Below are positions 25,608 through 33,867 of a stretch of 37,559 nucleotides of DNA, piece after piece (the first letter of the stretch is position 1; every line of letters starts with the position of its first letter). Location: NCBI GenBank assembly GCA_013287135.1, contig JABDEK010000037.1, positions 1 to 37,559 on the forward strand. Reading direction: 5' to 3'. The DNA is from Acidobacteriota bacterium (GTDB lineage Bacteria > Acidobacteriota > Terriglobia > Acidiferrales > UBA7541). The translations under genes were made by a program, and so were the position numbers. The notes beneath the pieces are model-generated. The model did no database searches. It worked only from the letters and a program-made list of their open reading frames with translations, and was not told where the DNA came from.

Positions 25608-26406
25608 TCAAATTTCCGATTTGTCTGTGGCTCGCGCATCGTACGCTTCTCCTGTCCGGGACACAACGAATTCGCCACCAGAGTAGGCCCCGACGAGATC
25701 TAGGCGCAGTTGGCCAAAGCGCGCTGTTGTTCAAAGTCCAAAAATAGTTGTTTGTGGGGACTCCAAACCTTCAGTTTGTAGCGCATAGAATCAACGGCTT
25801 GCAACGAGCCCGAGAATAATGTTTTTGGGCAACAGCCTGCGTTCCGCGAAAGGGAACCGCCTGATTCGTCTTGGAGAAAATCGCAGCCAATTTAGGCCGT
25901 TTGCGGAATCGAAGTGGAGAGAGAGCAATGGCTCTAGTGGATTGCGCCAATTGGGCCGCAAGATACCGGTTTCTAACAAACTGAAAGGAATAGAGAGGGA
26001 TATCAAGACTGGCTGGCGGTGGACGCAGTCCCGTTCGAACTTTTCTCCGGCCTAGATTCCCTGCTAACAGGGAAAAATACTGGGAATTTTGCTTGTTCCG
26101 TCGAAGCCATTCGGCGATAACTCCCCACTGCCTAGTGCTTAAGCGAAAAAAATCGGGTCTCCGAGCCCAATCGGAACAGGGAACGATCAGGGAAGAAACA
26201 GGGAATGGAATTCCCTATTGGCCAAATCCTGTAGCGAAAGTCGGCCAGCAAGTCATGAGGAAATAGCGATTCCGGCGCGCGAGCGGACATTCTCATTTTG
26301 CGGCAGCGAGGCGCGCGAGCTTGTCGAATCGAGCATTACGGGAGTATGATGCCCGCAAGATCCGTGCAGGGTTCTTCCCTCGAACCTCTTCTCTCGGAGG
26401 CCTACC
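25608..26406. other. long intergenic region with phased repeats
   Basis: About 800 bp with no convincing gene. It contains CAGGGAA repeats (listed separately) and an inverted repeat GGGAAT-GGA-ATTCCC at 26201-26215. GGAGG at about 26396-26400 serves the AsmA-like gene. Confidence 0.45.
26176..26215. repeat. three CAGGGAA repeats at 11-bp period plus palindrome
   Basis: CAGGGAA starts at 26177, 26188 and 26199, exactly 11 bp apart; another lies at 26068. The last runs into GGGAAT-GGA-ATTCCC. Helical phasing suggests cooperative protein binding, about 200 bp before the AsmA-like gene. Confidence 0.45.
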
Positions 26407-28110
26407 ATGAAAATGAAAAAACCTCTCGTCATTATTGGAGCCATTGTCGTTGTACTTCTGCTCGTAGTCCTATGCTTGCCACTTTTCATCAATGCGAACC
26501 AATTCAAGCCGACGATCGAGACGAAGCTTTCTGCTGCGCTAGGACGCAGCGTTACCATTGGCGATATCAAGCTCTCGATTTTCTCAGGCGGTGTGACCGT
26601 CGCAGATGTCGCTATCTCCGACGATCCCAGTTTCAGCAAGTCACCGTTTCTCACCGCCAAATCTCTTGGCGTCGGAGTCGAGCTGATACCCTTGATCTTC
26701 TCCAAAGAGGTCAACGTGGACTCGATCACCGTCGACAGTCCTGATGTCGACCTGCTCCACGGTGCTGAAGGAAAATGGAACTATTCCAGCTTGGGCGGCT
26801 CATCGTCCTCGAGCGCTCTCAAAGCGCCGAACGGCGGATCCGCTTCCACCGCGCTTAGCGTGAAAAAACTCCAAATCAAAAATGGCAAAATCGTGGTCAG
26901 CACCGCCGGATCAAGTCAAAAGCCGAGCGTCTATCAGAACGTGGATCTCGAAGCTTCCGACCTTTCTTATACGACACAATTTCCGTTCAAGCTTTCTGCA
27001 AAAGGTCCGGGCAATGCAGATATGAAAGTGCAAGGCGAAACCGGCCCAATTAATCCGAGCGACGCTTCAATGACTCCGATGAGCGCGACGGTTGATGTGC
27101 AGCACCTCGATCTCGCCACCACGGGCTTCATCGACCCTTCGTCCGGCATTGCGGGCATTCTGGATTTCAAAGGCAGTCTGAATTCCGACGGCAAGCAGAT
27201 GAGTTCCAAGGGCAGGATCAAAGTGACCAAGCTGAAAGCGTCGGCCGCGGGAAGCCCGTCAACGGTACCGGTGAACGTTGACTACTCCACGGTGTATACG
27301 CTGGAAACCCGAGCGGGCGTTCTGAATCAATGCGATATCAAAATCGGCAATGCGGCTCAGCATTTAACCGGTAGCTACGACACGGCTGTGAATCCCACAA
27401 AAATTCATATAAAATTGAGCGCGCCAGGCATGCCGCTCGGCGACCTCGAAGGATTTTTGCCCGCCGTCGGTGTGGTACTTCCGTCCGGGTCAAAGTTGCA
27501 GGGCGGCACGCTCAGCGTGGACCTGACAATCGTTGGACCTGTGGACAAGCCGACGATTGCCGGCCCCGTGAATTTATCGAACACAAAGCTGGCGGGCTTT
27601 AGTCTGAAGTCGAAACTCGGAGCGCTCGGCTCGTTTGCTGGTCTGGGCGGCGGGGGTGGCGGCGACGATACCGAGATTCAGACGCTTAGTGCCAACGTGC
27701 GCAACGACCCCTCCGGAACGAAGATTGATAATCTAGATCTTGTTCTCCCCTCAGTAGGAACCGTCACGGGAAACGGCACGGTGAGCGCTGCAGGTGAATT
27801 AAACTTCAAAATGGTCGCGAAGCTGGCGGGCGGAGTCGGCAAGGCAGTAGGGGGCGTCGCAACCGTCGCTGGAGGAGCAGGAGGAGCGCTGTCGTCCTTG
27901 CCAGGCGGAGGCGGTCACAGCCGAGGCAACTCGTCCGGTGGCGGCATTCCGTTTACAATTAGCGGCACCACCTCACATCCTCAGGTGCTGCCCGACGTGG
28001 GCGGAGCGGTCGGAAATGTCGCGAAGAGCGCAATCCCCGGGAAGATGGGCAACCCGGCGAGCGCAGCGACCGGCACTCTCGGCGGGTTACTCGGAAAGAA
28101 GAAACCGTAA
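26407..28110 (+). CDS. AsmA-family protein
   Basis: Encodes 567 aa. An N-terminal transmembrane segment (VIIGAIVVVLLLVVLCLPLF, residues 8-27) is followed by the AsmA signature region: NANQFKPTIETKLSAALGR and VTIGDIKLSIFSGGVTVADV. Then come long beta-rich repeats and a C-terminal AsmA-like block (GPVDKPTIAGPVNLSNTKL). Low-complexity Gly/Ser stretches lie near residues 415-425 and 495-520. AsmA-like proteins bridge inner and outer membranes and affect envelope lipid composition, which implies a diderm cell. Start supported by CGGAGG six bases upstream. It stands alone in its orientation; upstream phased repeats may control it. Confidence 0.85.
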   Translation: MKMKKPLVIIGAIVVVLLLVVLCLPLFINANQFKPTIETKLSAALGRSVTIGDIKLSIFSGGVTVADVAISDDPSFSKSPFLTAKSLGVGVELIPLIFSKEVNVDSITVDSPDVDLLHGAEGKWNYSSLGGSSSSSALKAPNGGSASTALSVKKLQIKNGKIVVSTAGSSQKPSVYQNVDLEASDLSYTTQFPFKLSAKGPGNADMKVQGETGPINPSDASMTPMSATVDVQHLDLATTGFIDPSSGIAGILDFKGSLNSDGKQMSSKGRIKVTKLKASAAGSPSTVPVNVDYSTVYTLETRAGVLNQCDIKIGNAAQHLTGSYDTAVNPTKIHIKLSAPGMPLGDLEGFLPAVGVVLPSGSKLQGGTLSVDLTIVGPVDKPTIAGPVNLSNTKLAGFSLKSKLGALGSFAGLGGGGGGDDTEIQTLSANVRNDPSGTKIDNLDLVLPSVGTVTGNGTVSAAGELNFKMVAKLAGGVGKAVGGVATVAGGAGGALSSLPGGGGHSRGNSSGGGIPFTISGTTSHPQVLPDVGGAVGNVAKSAIPGKMGNPASAATGTLGGLLGKKKP

Positions 28111-28206
28111 CGCAAGCAATTCCGATTTACATAGCCGAGCCAAAGTAGTTTTACGCGACATCGGTTGAGCGACCGAACCACGAAGTAATGTTGTATCTCA
28201 CTCCGA

Positions 28207-28428
28207 CTAGAGAATGAAATTAATTCCTGCCAAGTGCTTCCAGCCGGACCAAATTCGGCGAGCAACTACCCAGAAGAGCTTATCAAGGAGACCGAGGATC
28301 GGCCGCGGACGGCGCCGCTTCAACACAGTGAGTTGTTGCCGAAGCGCGAGGTTTTCCAGGACGAGATGCCGACGGCTACGAAACACGCCAGCAAGCGCTC
28401 CGGACAAGAGAAAGAGCAGATTGAACAT
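28207..28428 (-). pseudogene. transposase N-terminal stub
   Basis: The 73-aa frame begins NLLFLLSGALAGVFRSRRH, then LVLENLALRQQLTVLKRR and LGLLDKLFWVVARRIWSGWK. This is the N-terminal part of an integrase-core transposase family widespread in Acidobacteria. After WSGWK (about 28237) it departs from the family, and the catalytic core is absent. A short matching fossil lies at 18228-18292. Not functional. Confidence 0.75.
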
Positions 28429-28815
28429 GGCACGGAGTTATACCAGAATCGTGGACGGACACAGTGTAAGTAACTGATTCTGCGACCGGCCAGAGTTTTG
28501 GCGAGGGACAGGATTATCCATGGGCCTAACGAATTTTAGCGCTAAACATGCATCCGCGAAGTCATCAACGGGAAAGAACGCCCGATCGTCCCCTGCGATG
28601 CAATCCTTACGCGATGGGAATTCTGCTGAATGTAGTGCGCAAGACAGCCAGGATCTGTTTTGATATATAGTTGCGACGAAAATCTGTTTCTTGTCGTGTT
28701 GTCTCGGAGTTCAGTGAGACCGATCGTGTATGTCCGCGAAACACATTCGCTTTAAGCCCGCGAAATCGATCTCTGACCCGCAAAAAATCGTGATGATGGG
28801 ATGAGACTCTTGAGC
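28429..28815. other. intergenic, no feature recognised
   Basis: About 390 bp between the transposase stub and the response regulator stop. AT-rich stretches but no gene or clear terminator. Confidence 0.4.
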
Positions 28816-29184
28816 TCAGACGACGTGGAGCAGGCTTTCAATCTTAGTGGCCAGTCCTTCAATAGGCGCCGTTTTGGAGAAGACGCTGACACCCGCATCC
28901 TCTATATCCGAATGCCTCAGCGCATCGGCATAATTTGTGCAGAGAATCACCGGCACCTCTTTCATCCTCGATTTCAGCAGTCGCGCCGCTTCTAATCCGT
29001 TCATTCGCGGCATCGATAGATCAAGAATGATCAAGTCCGGTTTCAGCTCCGTCGCTTTTTCAACGGCGTCCACGCCGTCAACGGCTTCTCCGCAAACCTC
29101 ATAGCTGGGTTTTGATTCGAGGAAGTTCCTGATCAGCCGGCGAATCATCGCATTGTCATCGGCTATTAAAATGCATTTGGGCAC
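28816..29184 (-). CDS. CheY-like single-domain response regulator
   Basis: The receiver domain fills the protein. From a GTG at 29184 (122 aa) the acidic pair is D9-D10 (IADDN), the phosphoacceptor D55 (LIILDLSMPRMNG), the switch Thr T83 (LCTNYAD) and the invariant Lys K104 (FSKT). An alternative TTG at 29196 adds four residues. There is no output domain, so it signals through a protein partner or feeds phosphate to another component. No kinase gene is adjacent. No strong ribosome-binding site marks the start. Confidence 0.85.
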   Translation of the reverse strand: MPKCILIADDNAMIRRLIRNFLESKPSYEVCGEAVDGVDAVEKATELKPDLIILDLSMPRMNGLEAARLLKSRMKEVPVILCTNYADALRHSDIEDAGVSVFSKTAPIEGLATKIESLLHVV

Positions 29185-29362
29185 GAAACCCCACAACTAA
29201 GCAAAAGGAGGCTCGTCCGCCAGAATTCGCTTATGTGCGGCAGCGTACGCTCACATGCAGGCGATAACAATACACGCAACCCCGTAGCTAATTCACGCGA
29301 TGGTCCAGAGGTGGGAGAACTCCCAAAGGGCTCATAAAGGCCCCCAAAAACGTTAGTAGCTT

Positions 29363-29578
29363 TCAGGGGTAACGCAGCACGTCCCGTTGCAAAGCACGCA
29401 GATTAGACAGTGCATCTGCAATAGTCTCTCGCTCGTGGTTCGAATCGGGGCCTTCGGAAATGGTCTGAATTCGCGAGAAGATCGCAGTCTCCGCATCATG
29501 AATAAGCGTGCGAAGTTTTCTGGGGTTGAGTTCCAGAAGAGCGGCGCTGTAAACGCTATACCATTCGTTTTGGTCCAT
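29363..29578 (-). CDS. conserved small helical protein
   Basis: Encodes 71 aa starting MDQNEWYSVYSAALLEL after AGAGGTG. It is mostly helical (KLRTLIHDAETAIFSRIQTI, then ERETIADALSNLRALQRDVL) and matches my memory of small conserved proteins found repeatedly in acidobacterial genomes. No function known. It lies downstream of the Crp/Fnr regulator on the same strand, 73 bases after its stop. Confidence 0.65.
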   Translation of the reverse strand: MDQNEWYSVYSAALLELNPRKLRTLIHDAETAIFSRIQTISEGPDSNHERETIADALSNLRALQRDVLRYP

Positions 29579-29651
29579 ATAGCACCTCTACTAAGGGGCC
29601 TCAAACCTACTAAACATGGCGCACTGTGTCTGTTCGCTGGCGTACCAAACT

Positions 29652-30422
29652 TTATTTTTCCGCTTCGCTGCGCCAAATCTGCGACTGCCGCACGATCGTC
29701 TCGTAACATTCGCACGCTGCGTTTTCCAGTTCCTTGCGGTTTTCTATTTTCACTTCTCCGCGCGTGTACTTAATTAATCCGGCCTTTTGCAGCATGCCCG
29801 CCGCTACTGTTACGCTCGCGCGCCGCGTGCCCAGCATATGCGCTAGAAACTCCTGCGTCAGTGGAACCTTGTTTCCGCCCAAGCGGTCCTGGCACATCAG
29901 CAGCCATCGGGCCAGCCGTTCATCCACTTCATGGAGCCTGTTGCAGGCAGCTATCTGCGCCGATTGCACCGACATTTCCTGCGACAGTCGAAATAACGCT
30001 TTCTCCAGTTGCGGGCATTCTGGCAACAAAACCGAAAAATCTTTCGCGCGAATCCTGAATGCACTGCCCTGGATCTGCATCACGACGCGGCTGGGACTGG
30101 TCTTGAATCCAACCAGAAGCGGTATTCCCGCAAAACCTTCTTTGCCCATTAACCCGACTTCCACGCTTTTCCCGTCTTCCATTATGTTCAGCACTGAAGC
30201 CAAGCCGCTTTCCACAAAATAGGCGAACTCGATCGGCGTGGCCGTCTCGTTCAAAATAGTTCTTGTCGGAAGTTCCACGAATTCCAGGACCGCGAAAATG
30301 GCTCTGGATTCTTTGCTGGGCAGGCTGCGCAGGATCTTGTTTTGCGTGTTGCGTTCGTTGCCGTCGCTCGAAGCCGGCCTCGAAAGATTCTTCGGAATCG
30401 ACTGAGTGGATCCGTCGGACAT
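29652..30422 (-). CDS. Crp/Fnr-family transcriptional regulator
   Basis: Encodes 256 aa. Residues ~35-150 form a cyclic-nucleotide-binding-like beta-roll (FAYFVESGLASVLNIMEDGK, EVGLMGKEGFAGIPLL). The dimer helix is followed by a winged helix-turn-helix (LTQEFLAHMLGTRRASVTVA, GLIKYTRGEVKI). No FNR-type cysteine cluster is visible, and the beta-roll lacks the full cAMP-binding signature, so the effector is unknown. It is divergent from the S24-like regulator at 30632, with ~210 bp between them. The start ATG is taken from the frame; no strong ribosome-binding site. Confidence 0.85.
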   Translation of the reverse strand: MSDGSTQSIPKNLSRPASSDGNERNTQNKILRSLPSKESRAIFAVLEFVELPTRTILNETATPIEFAYFVESGLASVLNIMEDGKSVEVGLMGKEGFAGIPLLVGFKTSPSRVVMQIQGSAFRIRAKDFSVLLPECPQLEKALFRLSQEMSVQSAQIAACNRLHEVDERLARWLLMCQDRLGGNKVPLTQEFLAHMLGTRRASVTVAAGMLQKAGLIKYTRGEVKIENRKELENAACECYETIVRQSQIWRSEAEK

Positions 30423-30587
30423 AATTCGACCTCGATTGATTTGAACAGTAGTCCCATTGGGTGTGGAGGGACCAAGCGCTGGAAGGCCGGTCCGTCTAAC
30501 GAGACCTCCCTAACCATACTCGTTCGTAACTCTAGATACTAGTCGCAAATGTTAGGATAGGCGTCCGTAGCCTTCCGCCCTTCCGCC

Positions 30588-30616
30588 TTGCGCTTTGTAC
30601 GGTGGGAGCATATTGT
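30588..30616 (+). promoter_or_regulatory. promoter for S24-like regulator
   Basis: TTGCGC (30588-30593), a 17-bp spacer and TATTGT (30611-30616), about 15 bases before the TTG start. This would give a very short or absent leader. Confidence 0.35.
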
Positions 30617-30631
30617 TAATGAGAGAATATT

Positions 30632-31417
30632 TTGGAGAAAACGCCCAATAAATCGCGAATTGGCGCCACCCCGAAATGGGCTAAAGCTATCCTGGAGTTG
30701 CGTCACAATTTGCATCTCGATCAAAGCGCCCTCGGAGAAAGGCTGGACTGTTCGGCCATGACCATTTCTCGCTGGGAGCGCGGCGCTCAAGAACCCCCTT
30801 CTCACGCCTACATCGAGCTTGGTAATTTAGCCGGCGATCCGGATTGCTGGTTTTTCTGGGGCCGCGCAGGACTTCGCAATGAAGACTTGATGCGCGTGGT
30901 CCCGGATTTGCGTCGACGCTTGCTGAAAACCATCGCGCCTGAGTTCGAAATCGTGAACGCCGGCGGCGCCGGCAAAAAACCTTCGCGAGGCAAGGTTCAG
31001 CTGGTTGCTATTCCCTTGCTGAAAGTTGTCGCGGCCTCGCACGGCGAGAGGGGTGATGACACTTCGGTGCTTCATGGCGCTCCGCTGGAAAGCATGATTG
31101 CCGCCCCCAAGGACTGGTGCCCGAATCCCGCCGCTACCAGCTGTCTGCGCGTGAAAGGCAATTCCATGATGCCCTTACTGCAAGATGGTTATATTGTGGC
31201 CGTCGATTCCTCGCAGAGTGAGCGCAGTAAGCTCAACGGAAAAATTGTGATTGCCTGGCACAAAGACATGGGTTTGACCGTATCCCGCTTAGAGCGCTAT
31301 GGACATACCGACACCTTGCAGCCGGAAAATCGCGAGTACCAATCGATTACGCTCGACAGCAAACATAAATGGAAAATTTTGGCGACGGTTCTTTGGTGGG
31401 TTGGTAAAGCCCCGTAG
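30632..31417 (+). CDS. XRE-HTH plus S24 (LexA/CI-like) regulator without catalytic lysine
   Basis: Encodes 261 aa from a TTG at 30632. Residues ~15-65 are an XRE-type helix-turn-helix (LDQSALGERLDCSAMTISRW). Residues ~125-260 are a LexA/UmuD-like S24 domain with the nucleophile motif KGNSMMP (S178), QDGYIVAVD and NGKIVIAW. The catalytic lysine, expected in a TVKRL-type motif, is replaced by serine (LTVSRLERYG, S218). Self-cleavage in the LexA manner is therefore unlikely, and it may be a DNA-binding regulator that uses the S24 fold for dimerisation or ligand sensing. The end WKILATVLWWVGKAP is distinctive. The ROK gene follows after 38 bases, possibly in one operon. Confidence 0.8.
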   Translation: MEKTPNKSRIGATPKWAKAILELRHNLHLDQSALGERLDCSAMTISRWERGAQEPPSHAYIELGNLAGDPDCWFFWGRAGLRNEDLMRVVPDLRRRLLKTIAPEFEIVNAGGAGKKPSRGKVQLVAIPLLKVVAASHGERGDDTSVLHGAPLESMIAAPKDWCPNPAATSCLRVKGNSMMPLLQDGYIVAVDSSQSERSKLNGKIVIAWHKDMGLTVSRLERYGHTDTLQPENREYQSITLDSKHKWKILATVLWWVGKAP

Positions 31418-31455
31418 GGAAACTTCAGAAGAAAGCTCTTAAACGAAAACAGACG

Positions 31456-32124
31456 ATGGCGAAATCTCCTCATAAAATTCTTGTGCTCGACGTGGGCGGC
31501 ACAAACATAAAAGTGCAGGCCAGCGGACAAAAGCAGCCGGTCACAATCCCCTCTGGTCCCACCATGACGGCCAAGAAAATGGTCCGCGAAGTAAAGGAAG
31601 CAACGAAAAACTGGAAATACGATCGCGTCTCCATCGGCTATCCGGCCCCGGTAACAGCCGGCCATCCCATGCGCGAGCCTGTAAATCTCGGAGGTGGCTG
31701 GGTGGGCTTCGATTACAAAAAAGCTTTCGGCCGCCCGGTCAGAATCTTAAATGACGCAGCCATGCAAGCTCTTGGCAGCTATCACGGGAAGCGCATGCTG
31801 TTTCTTGGGCTGGGTACCGGCCTTGGCTCCGCAATGATCGTCGACGGAGTTCTGGAGCCCATGGAGCTCGCGCACTTACCCTATAAGCATGGAAAAACAT
31901 ACGAGGACTACCTCGGAATCCGAGGCCTCCAGCGCCTGGGAAAGAAAAAATGGCGCAAAGAGGTTTTCAAAGTCACGAAAAAGTTGATAACCGCTCTCGA
32001 AGCCGACTACGTCGTGCTGGGCGGAGGAAACGTAAAGAAGCTCAAGAAATTGCCGCCGCACGCGCGAATGGGGCGCAACGAGAATGCAATCCTTGGAGGA
32101 TTTCGGATGTGGGAGGAAGAATAA
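31456..32124 (+). CDS. ROK-family sugar kinase (polyphosphate-glucokinase-like)
   Basis: Encodes 222 aa. Phosphate-binding loop LDVGGTNIKV (residues 11-20), substrate-side region RVSIGYPAPVTAG, the conserved NDAAMQALG with the likely catalytic Asp, and the second glycine loop LGLGTGLGSAM are all present; VVLGGGNVKK closes the fold. Length and motifs fit ROK proteins near polyphosphate/ATP glucokinases, which phosphorylate glucose. The ROK cysteine zinc motif is absent, as in that subgroup. It follows the S24-like regulator closely, suggesting control by it. Donor specificity (ATP or polyphosphate) is not readable. Confidence 0.8.
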   Translation: MAKSPHKILVLDVGGTNIKVQASGQKQPVTIPSGPTMTAKKMVREVKEATKNWKYDRVSIGYPAPVTAGHPMREPVNLGGGWVGFDYKKAFGRPVRILNDAAMQALGSYHGKRMLFLGLGTGLGSAMIVDGVLEPMELAHLPYKHGKTYEDYLGIRGLQRLGKKKWRKEVFKVTKKLITALEADYVVLGGGNVKKLKKLPPHARMGRNENAILGGFRMWEEE

Positions 32125-32258
32125 AGCGCCTACATTTTCTTAACCTTCTTCGAGCGGCGCTATATCCCACTGTGGAATACTCCCAAATAATACATCGTTT
32201 TTCGAAAATTAAGCCTCCGCGCTCGATTCCACGCTCCGCTCCATGTAGGATATCGACG

Positions 32259-33698
32259 ATGACTTCGCGTGTAATTCTAAGACTTCTTCCGATTTTATTT
32301 TTTTGGCCGGCGACAACATCAGCTTGCACCTGCTCAAAAGCTCCTCCAGGAGTTTGTCCGGGATTGCAGTCTGATGACGTCGTCTTTACCGGAACGGTCA
32401 TGGCTATTGAAAACGTTTCGCCTGCAGCGACCATTGAAGCCAACGCCGCAGATTCAGAATCGGCGGCGCCCACAGTTCCCGCAGCCGACGCCACGCCAAT
32501 CATTCGCTATCATTTTAAAATTGATGAAAAGTTCGCCGGCCCCGACACCGCGGAAATTGACGTTTTTTCCGGCGGCGATGACGGAGATTGCGGCTACCAT
32601 TTTCGCAAGGGCGACCAGTATATCGTTTTCACCCAGCAGGAAACGGAAGGCCGCCTTTTCGCTACGATTTGTAGCGGCACGCGTCCCGTCGCCGATGGCC
32701 GTGCTTTGATCCCACAATTGCGCGCTATGCGCAACCATCAGCAAATCGCTTCCGTCTTTGGAGTTCTTCGCCGCGCCGATCCGCCTCTTCTTGCTCCCGC
32801 AGACGACCCGGATGATCCTCTTCCTCACATCAAACTAAAACTCCGCTCCAAATACGATCGCTTTGCCACCAGCACCGGACCAAACGGTGTCTATTCTTTC
32901 TATGACGTTCACTCCGGCGAATATCATTTTTCTGCCAGCCTCCCGGCTCGCATGGAACTATCCGAGAGAACTTTGCCCGGCGCTTTGCCACCTTTCAAAA
33001 TTCCGAATGGCGCCTGCTACGAATACAACGTGGACGCCCTTCCTCTCGGCAAAATTCGCGGCGCCGTTCTAGGCCCTGATGGCAAACCTTTGAAGATTGC
33101 TTCCGTGGAGCTTTATCGTGCAGAGAAGTATAAAGACACTGAACCCGGCCTCTGGGGATTTCAGGGCTCCAAGGGAGATTTTGAGTTCGATCACATTGGT
33201 CCAGGCGACTACATTTTGGTTTTCAATCGCCTGAATCGTTTGGATCCGAACTCACCGTACCCTCGCGCGTTCTATCCCGGCGTAGCGAATCAAAACGAAA
33301 CCAGCATAATCACGCTAAAAGACGGCGAACAACTTTTGAAAGCCGATATGCAAGTCGCTGATGGATATCCCACTCGCCGGATTCGCGTGCAGTTGAAATG
33401 GAAGGACGGCCGCCCTCCCGGCGAAGTCACCATCATGGCCAAAGCCGACCAAGGTGAAAATCCGGCAGCGCAACGAATGGCCGAGGGCATCTACGATTTC
33501 ACGCTTCTGCAGTCCACGCATTACACAATTTCTGCGTGGGAAGATTTGGACCCGCAGCATCTCAGCCAGCGCCGCGGCAAAGAATCGTGCAACATCCCCG
33601 CCCGCATCGACGCAGAACCTGTCACCATCGACGGCGCCGACACCGAAACAAACGACATCTCGCTGACCTTCCCCTCCGTAGCTTGCGATAATCATTAG
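32259..33698 (+). CDS. secreted protein with carboxypeptidase-regulatory-like domains
   Basis: Start at ATG 32259, preceded by AGGA; the frame is open far upstream but overlaps the ROK gene there, so the longer version is not credible. The 479-aa product has a short signal peptide (LPILFFWPATTSA), then a Cys-rich module ACTCSKAPPGVCPG followed by VVFTGTV, resembling the TIMP/NTR-like beta-barrel. Later regions (GKIRGAVLGPDGKPL, YILVFNRLNRLDP) look like carboxypeptidase-regulatory-like/SdrD-B folds. No enzymatic motif. Probably a surface or periplasmic binding protein. Confidence 0.75.
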   Translation: MTSRVILRLLPILFFWPATTSACTCSKAPPGVCPGLQSDDVVFTGTVMAIENVSPAATIEANAADSESAAPTVPAADATPIIRYHFKIDEKFAGPDTAEIDVFSGGDDGDCGYHFRKGDQYIVFTQQETEGRLFATICSGTRPVADGRALIPQLRAMRNHQQIASVFGVLRRADPPLLAPADDPDDPLPHIKLKLRSKYDRFATSTGPNGVYSFYDVHSGEYHFSASLPARMELSERTLPGALPPFKIPNGACYEYNVDALPLGKIRGAVLGPDGKPLKIASVELYRAEKYKDTEPGLWGFQGSKGDFEFDHIGPGDYILVFNRLNRLDPNSPYPRAFYPGVANQNETSIITLKDGEQLLKADMQVADGYPTRRIRVQLKWKDGRPPGEVTIMAKADQGENPAAQRMAEGIYDFTLLQSTHYTISAWEDLDPQHLSQRRGKESCNIPARIDAEPVTIDGADTETNDISLTFPSVACDNH

Positions 33699-33782
33699 CC
33701 TGAATGCGAGTTTCCTTAGGCGCCGGTCACCACCAGGCCCTGTTTTGGTTTTCGCCCAGCTATTGTCCGGCCCGCTGAGTTC

Positions 33783-33866
33783 TCAAAATATGTACTTGAG
33801 ACCGAGCTGCAATTGACGAGCATAGCTGTTTCCGTCTGGACCAGGGATTTCAATTTTCCAGCGGAA
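33783..33866 (-). pseudogene. outer-membrane receptor C-terminal fragment
   Basis: The minus strand, just past the peptidase stop, reads NFRWKIEIPGPDGNSYARQ and then LQLGLKYIF followed by a stop at 33783-33785. A last strand ending in Phe preceded by RQLQLGLK is typical of TonB-dependent or Oar-like receptors of this phylum. Only about 28 residues remain, so it is a relic of a gene replaced by the peptidase. Confidence 0.5.
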
Positions 33867-33867
33867 G

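Noticed and set aside
25133..25747. 204-codon plus-strand frame opposite the kinase
   Set aside because: Antisense of the kinase catalytic domain; no protein-like features.
29300..29345. Two small GC hairpins after the response-regulator leader
   Set aside because: Neither is followed by a T-run on either strand, so not called as terminators.
31950..32258. N-terminal extension of the secreted regulatory-domain protein
   Set aside because: Overlaps the ROK gene and precedes a proper signal peptide starting at 32259.
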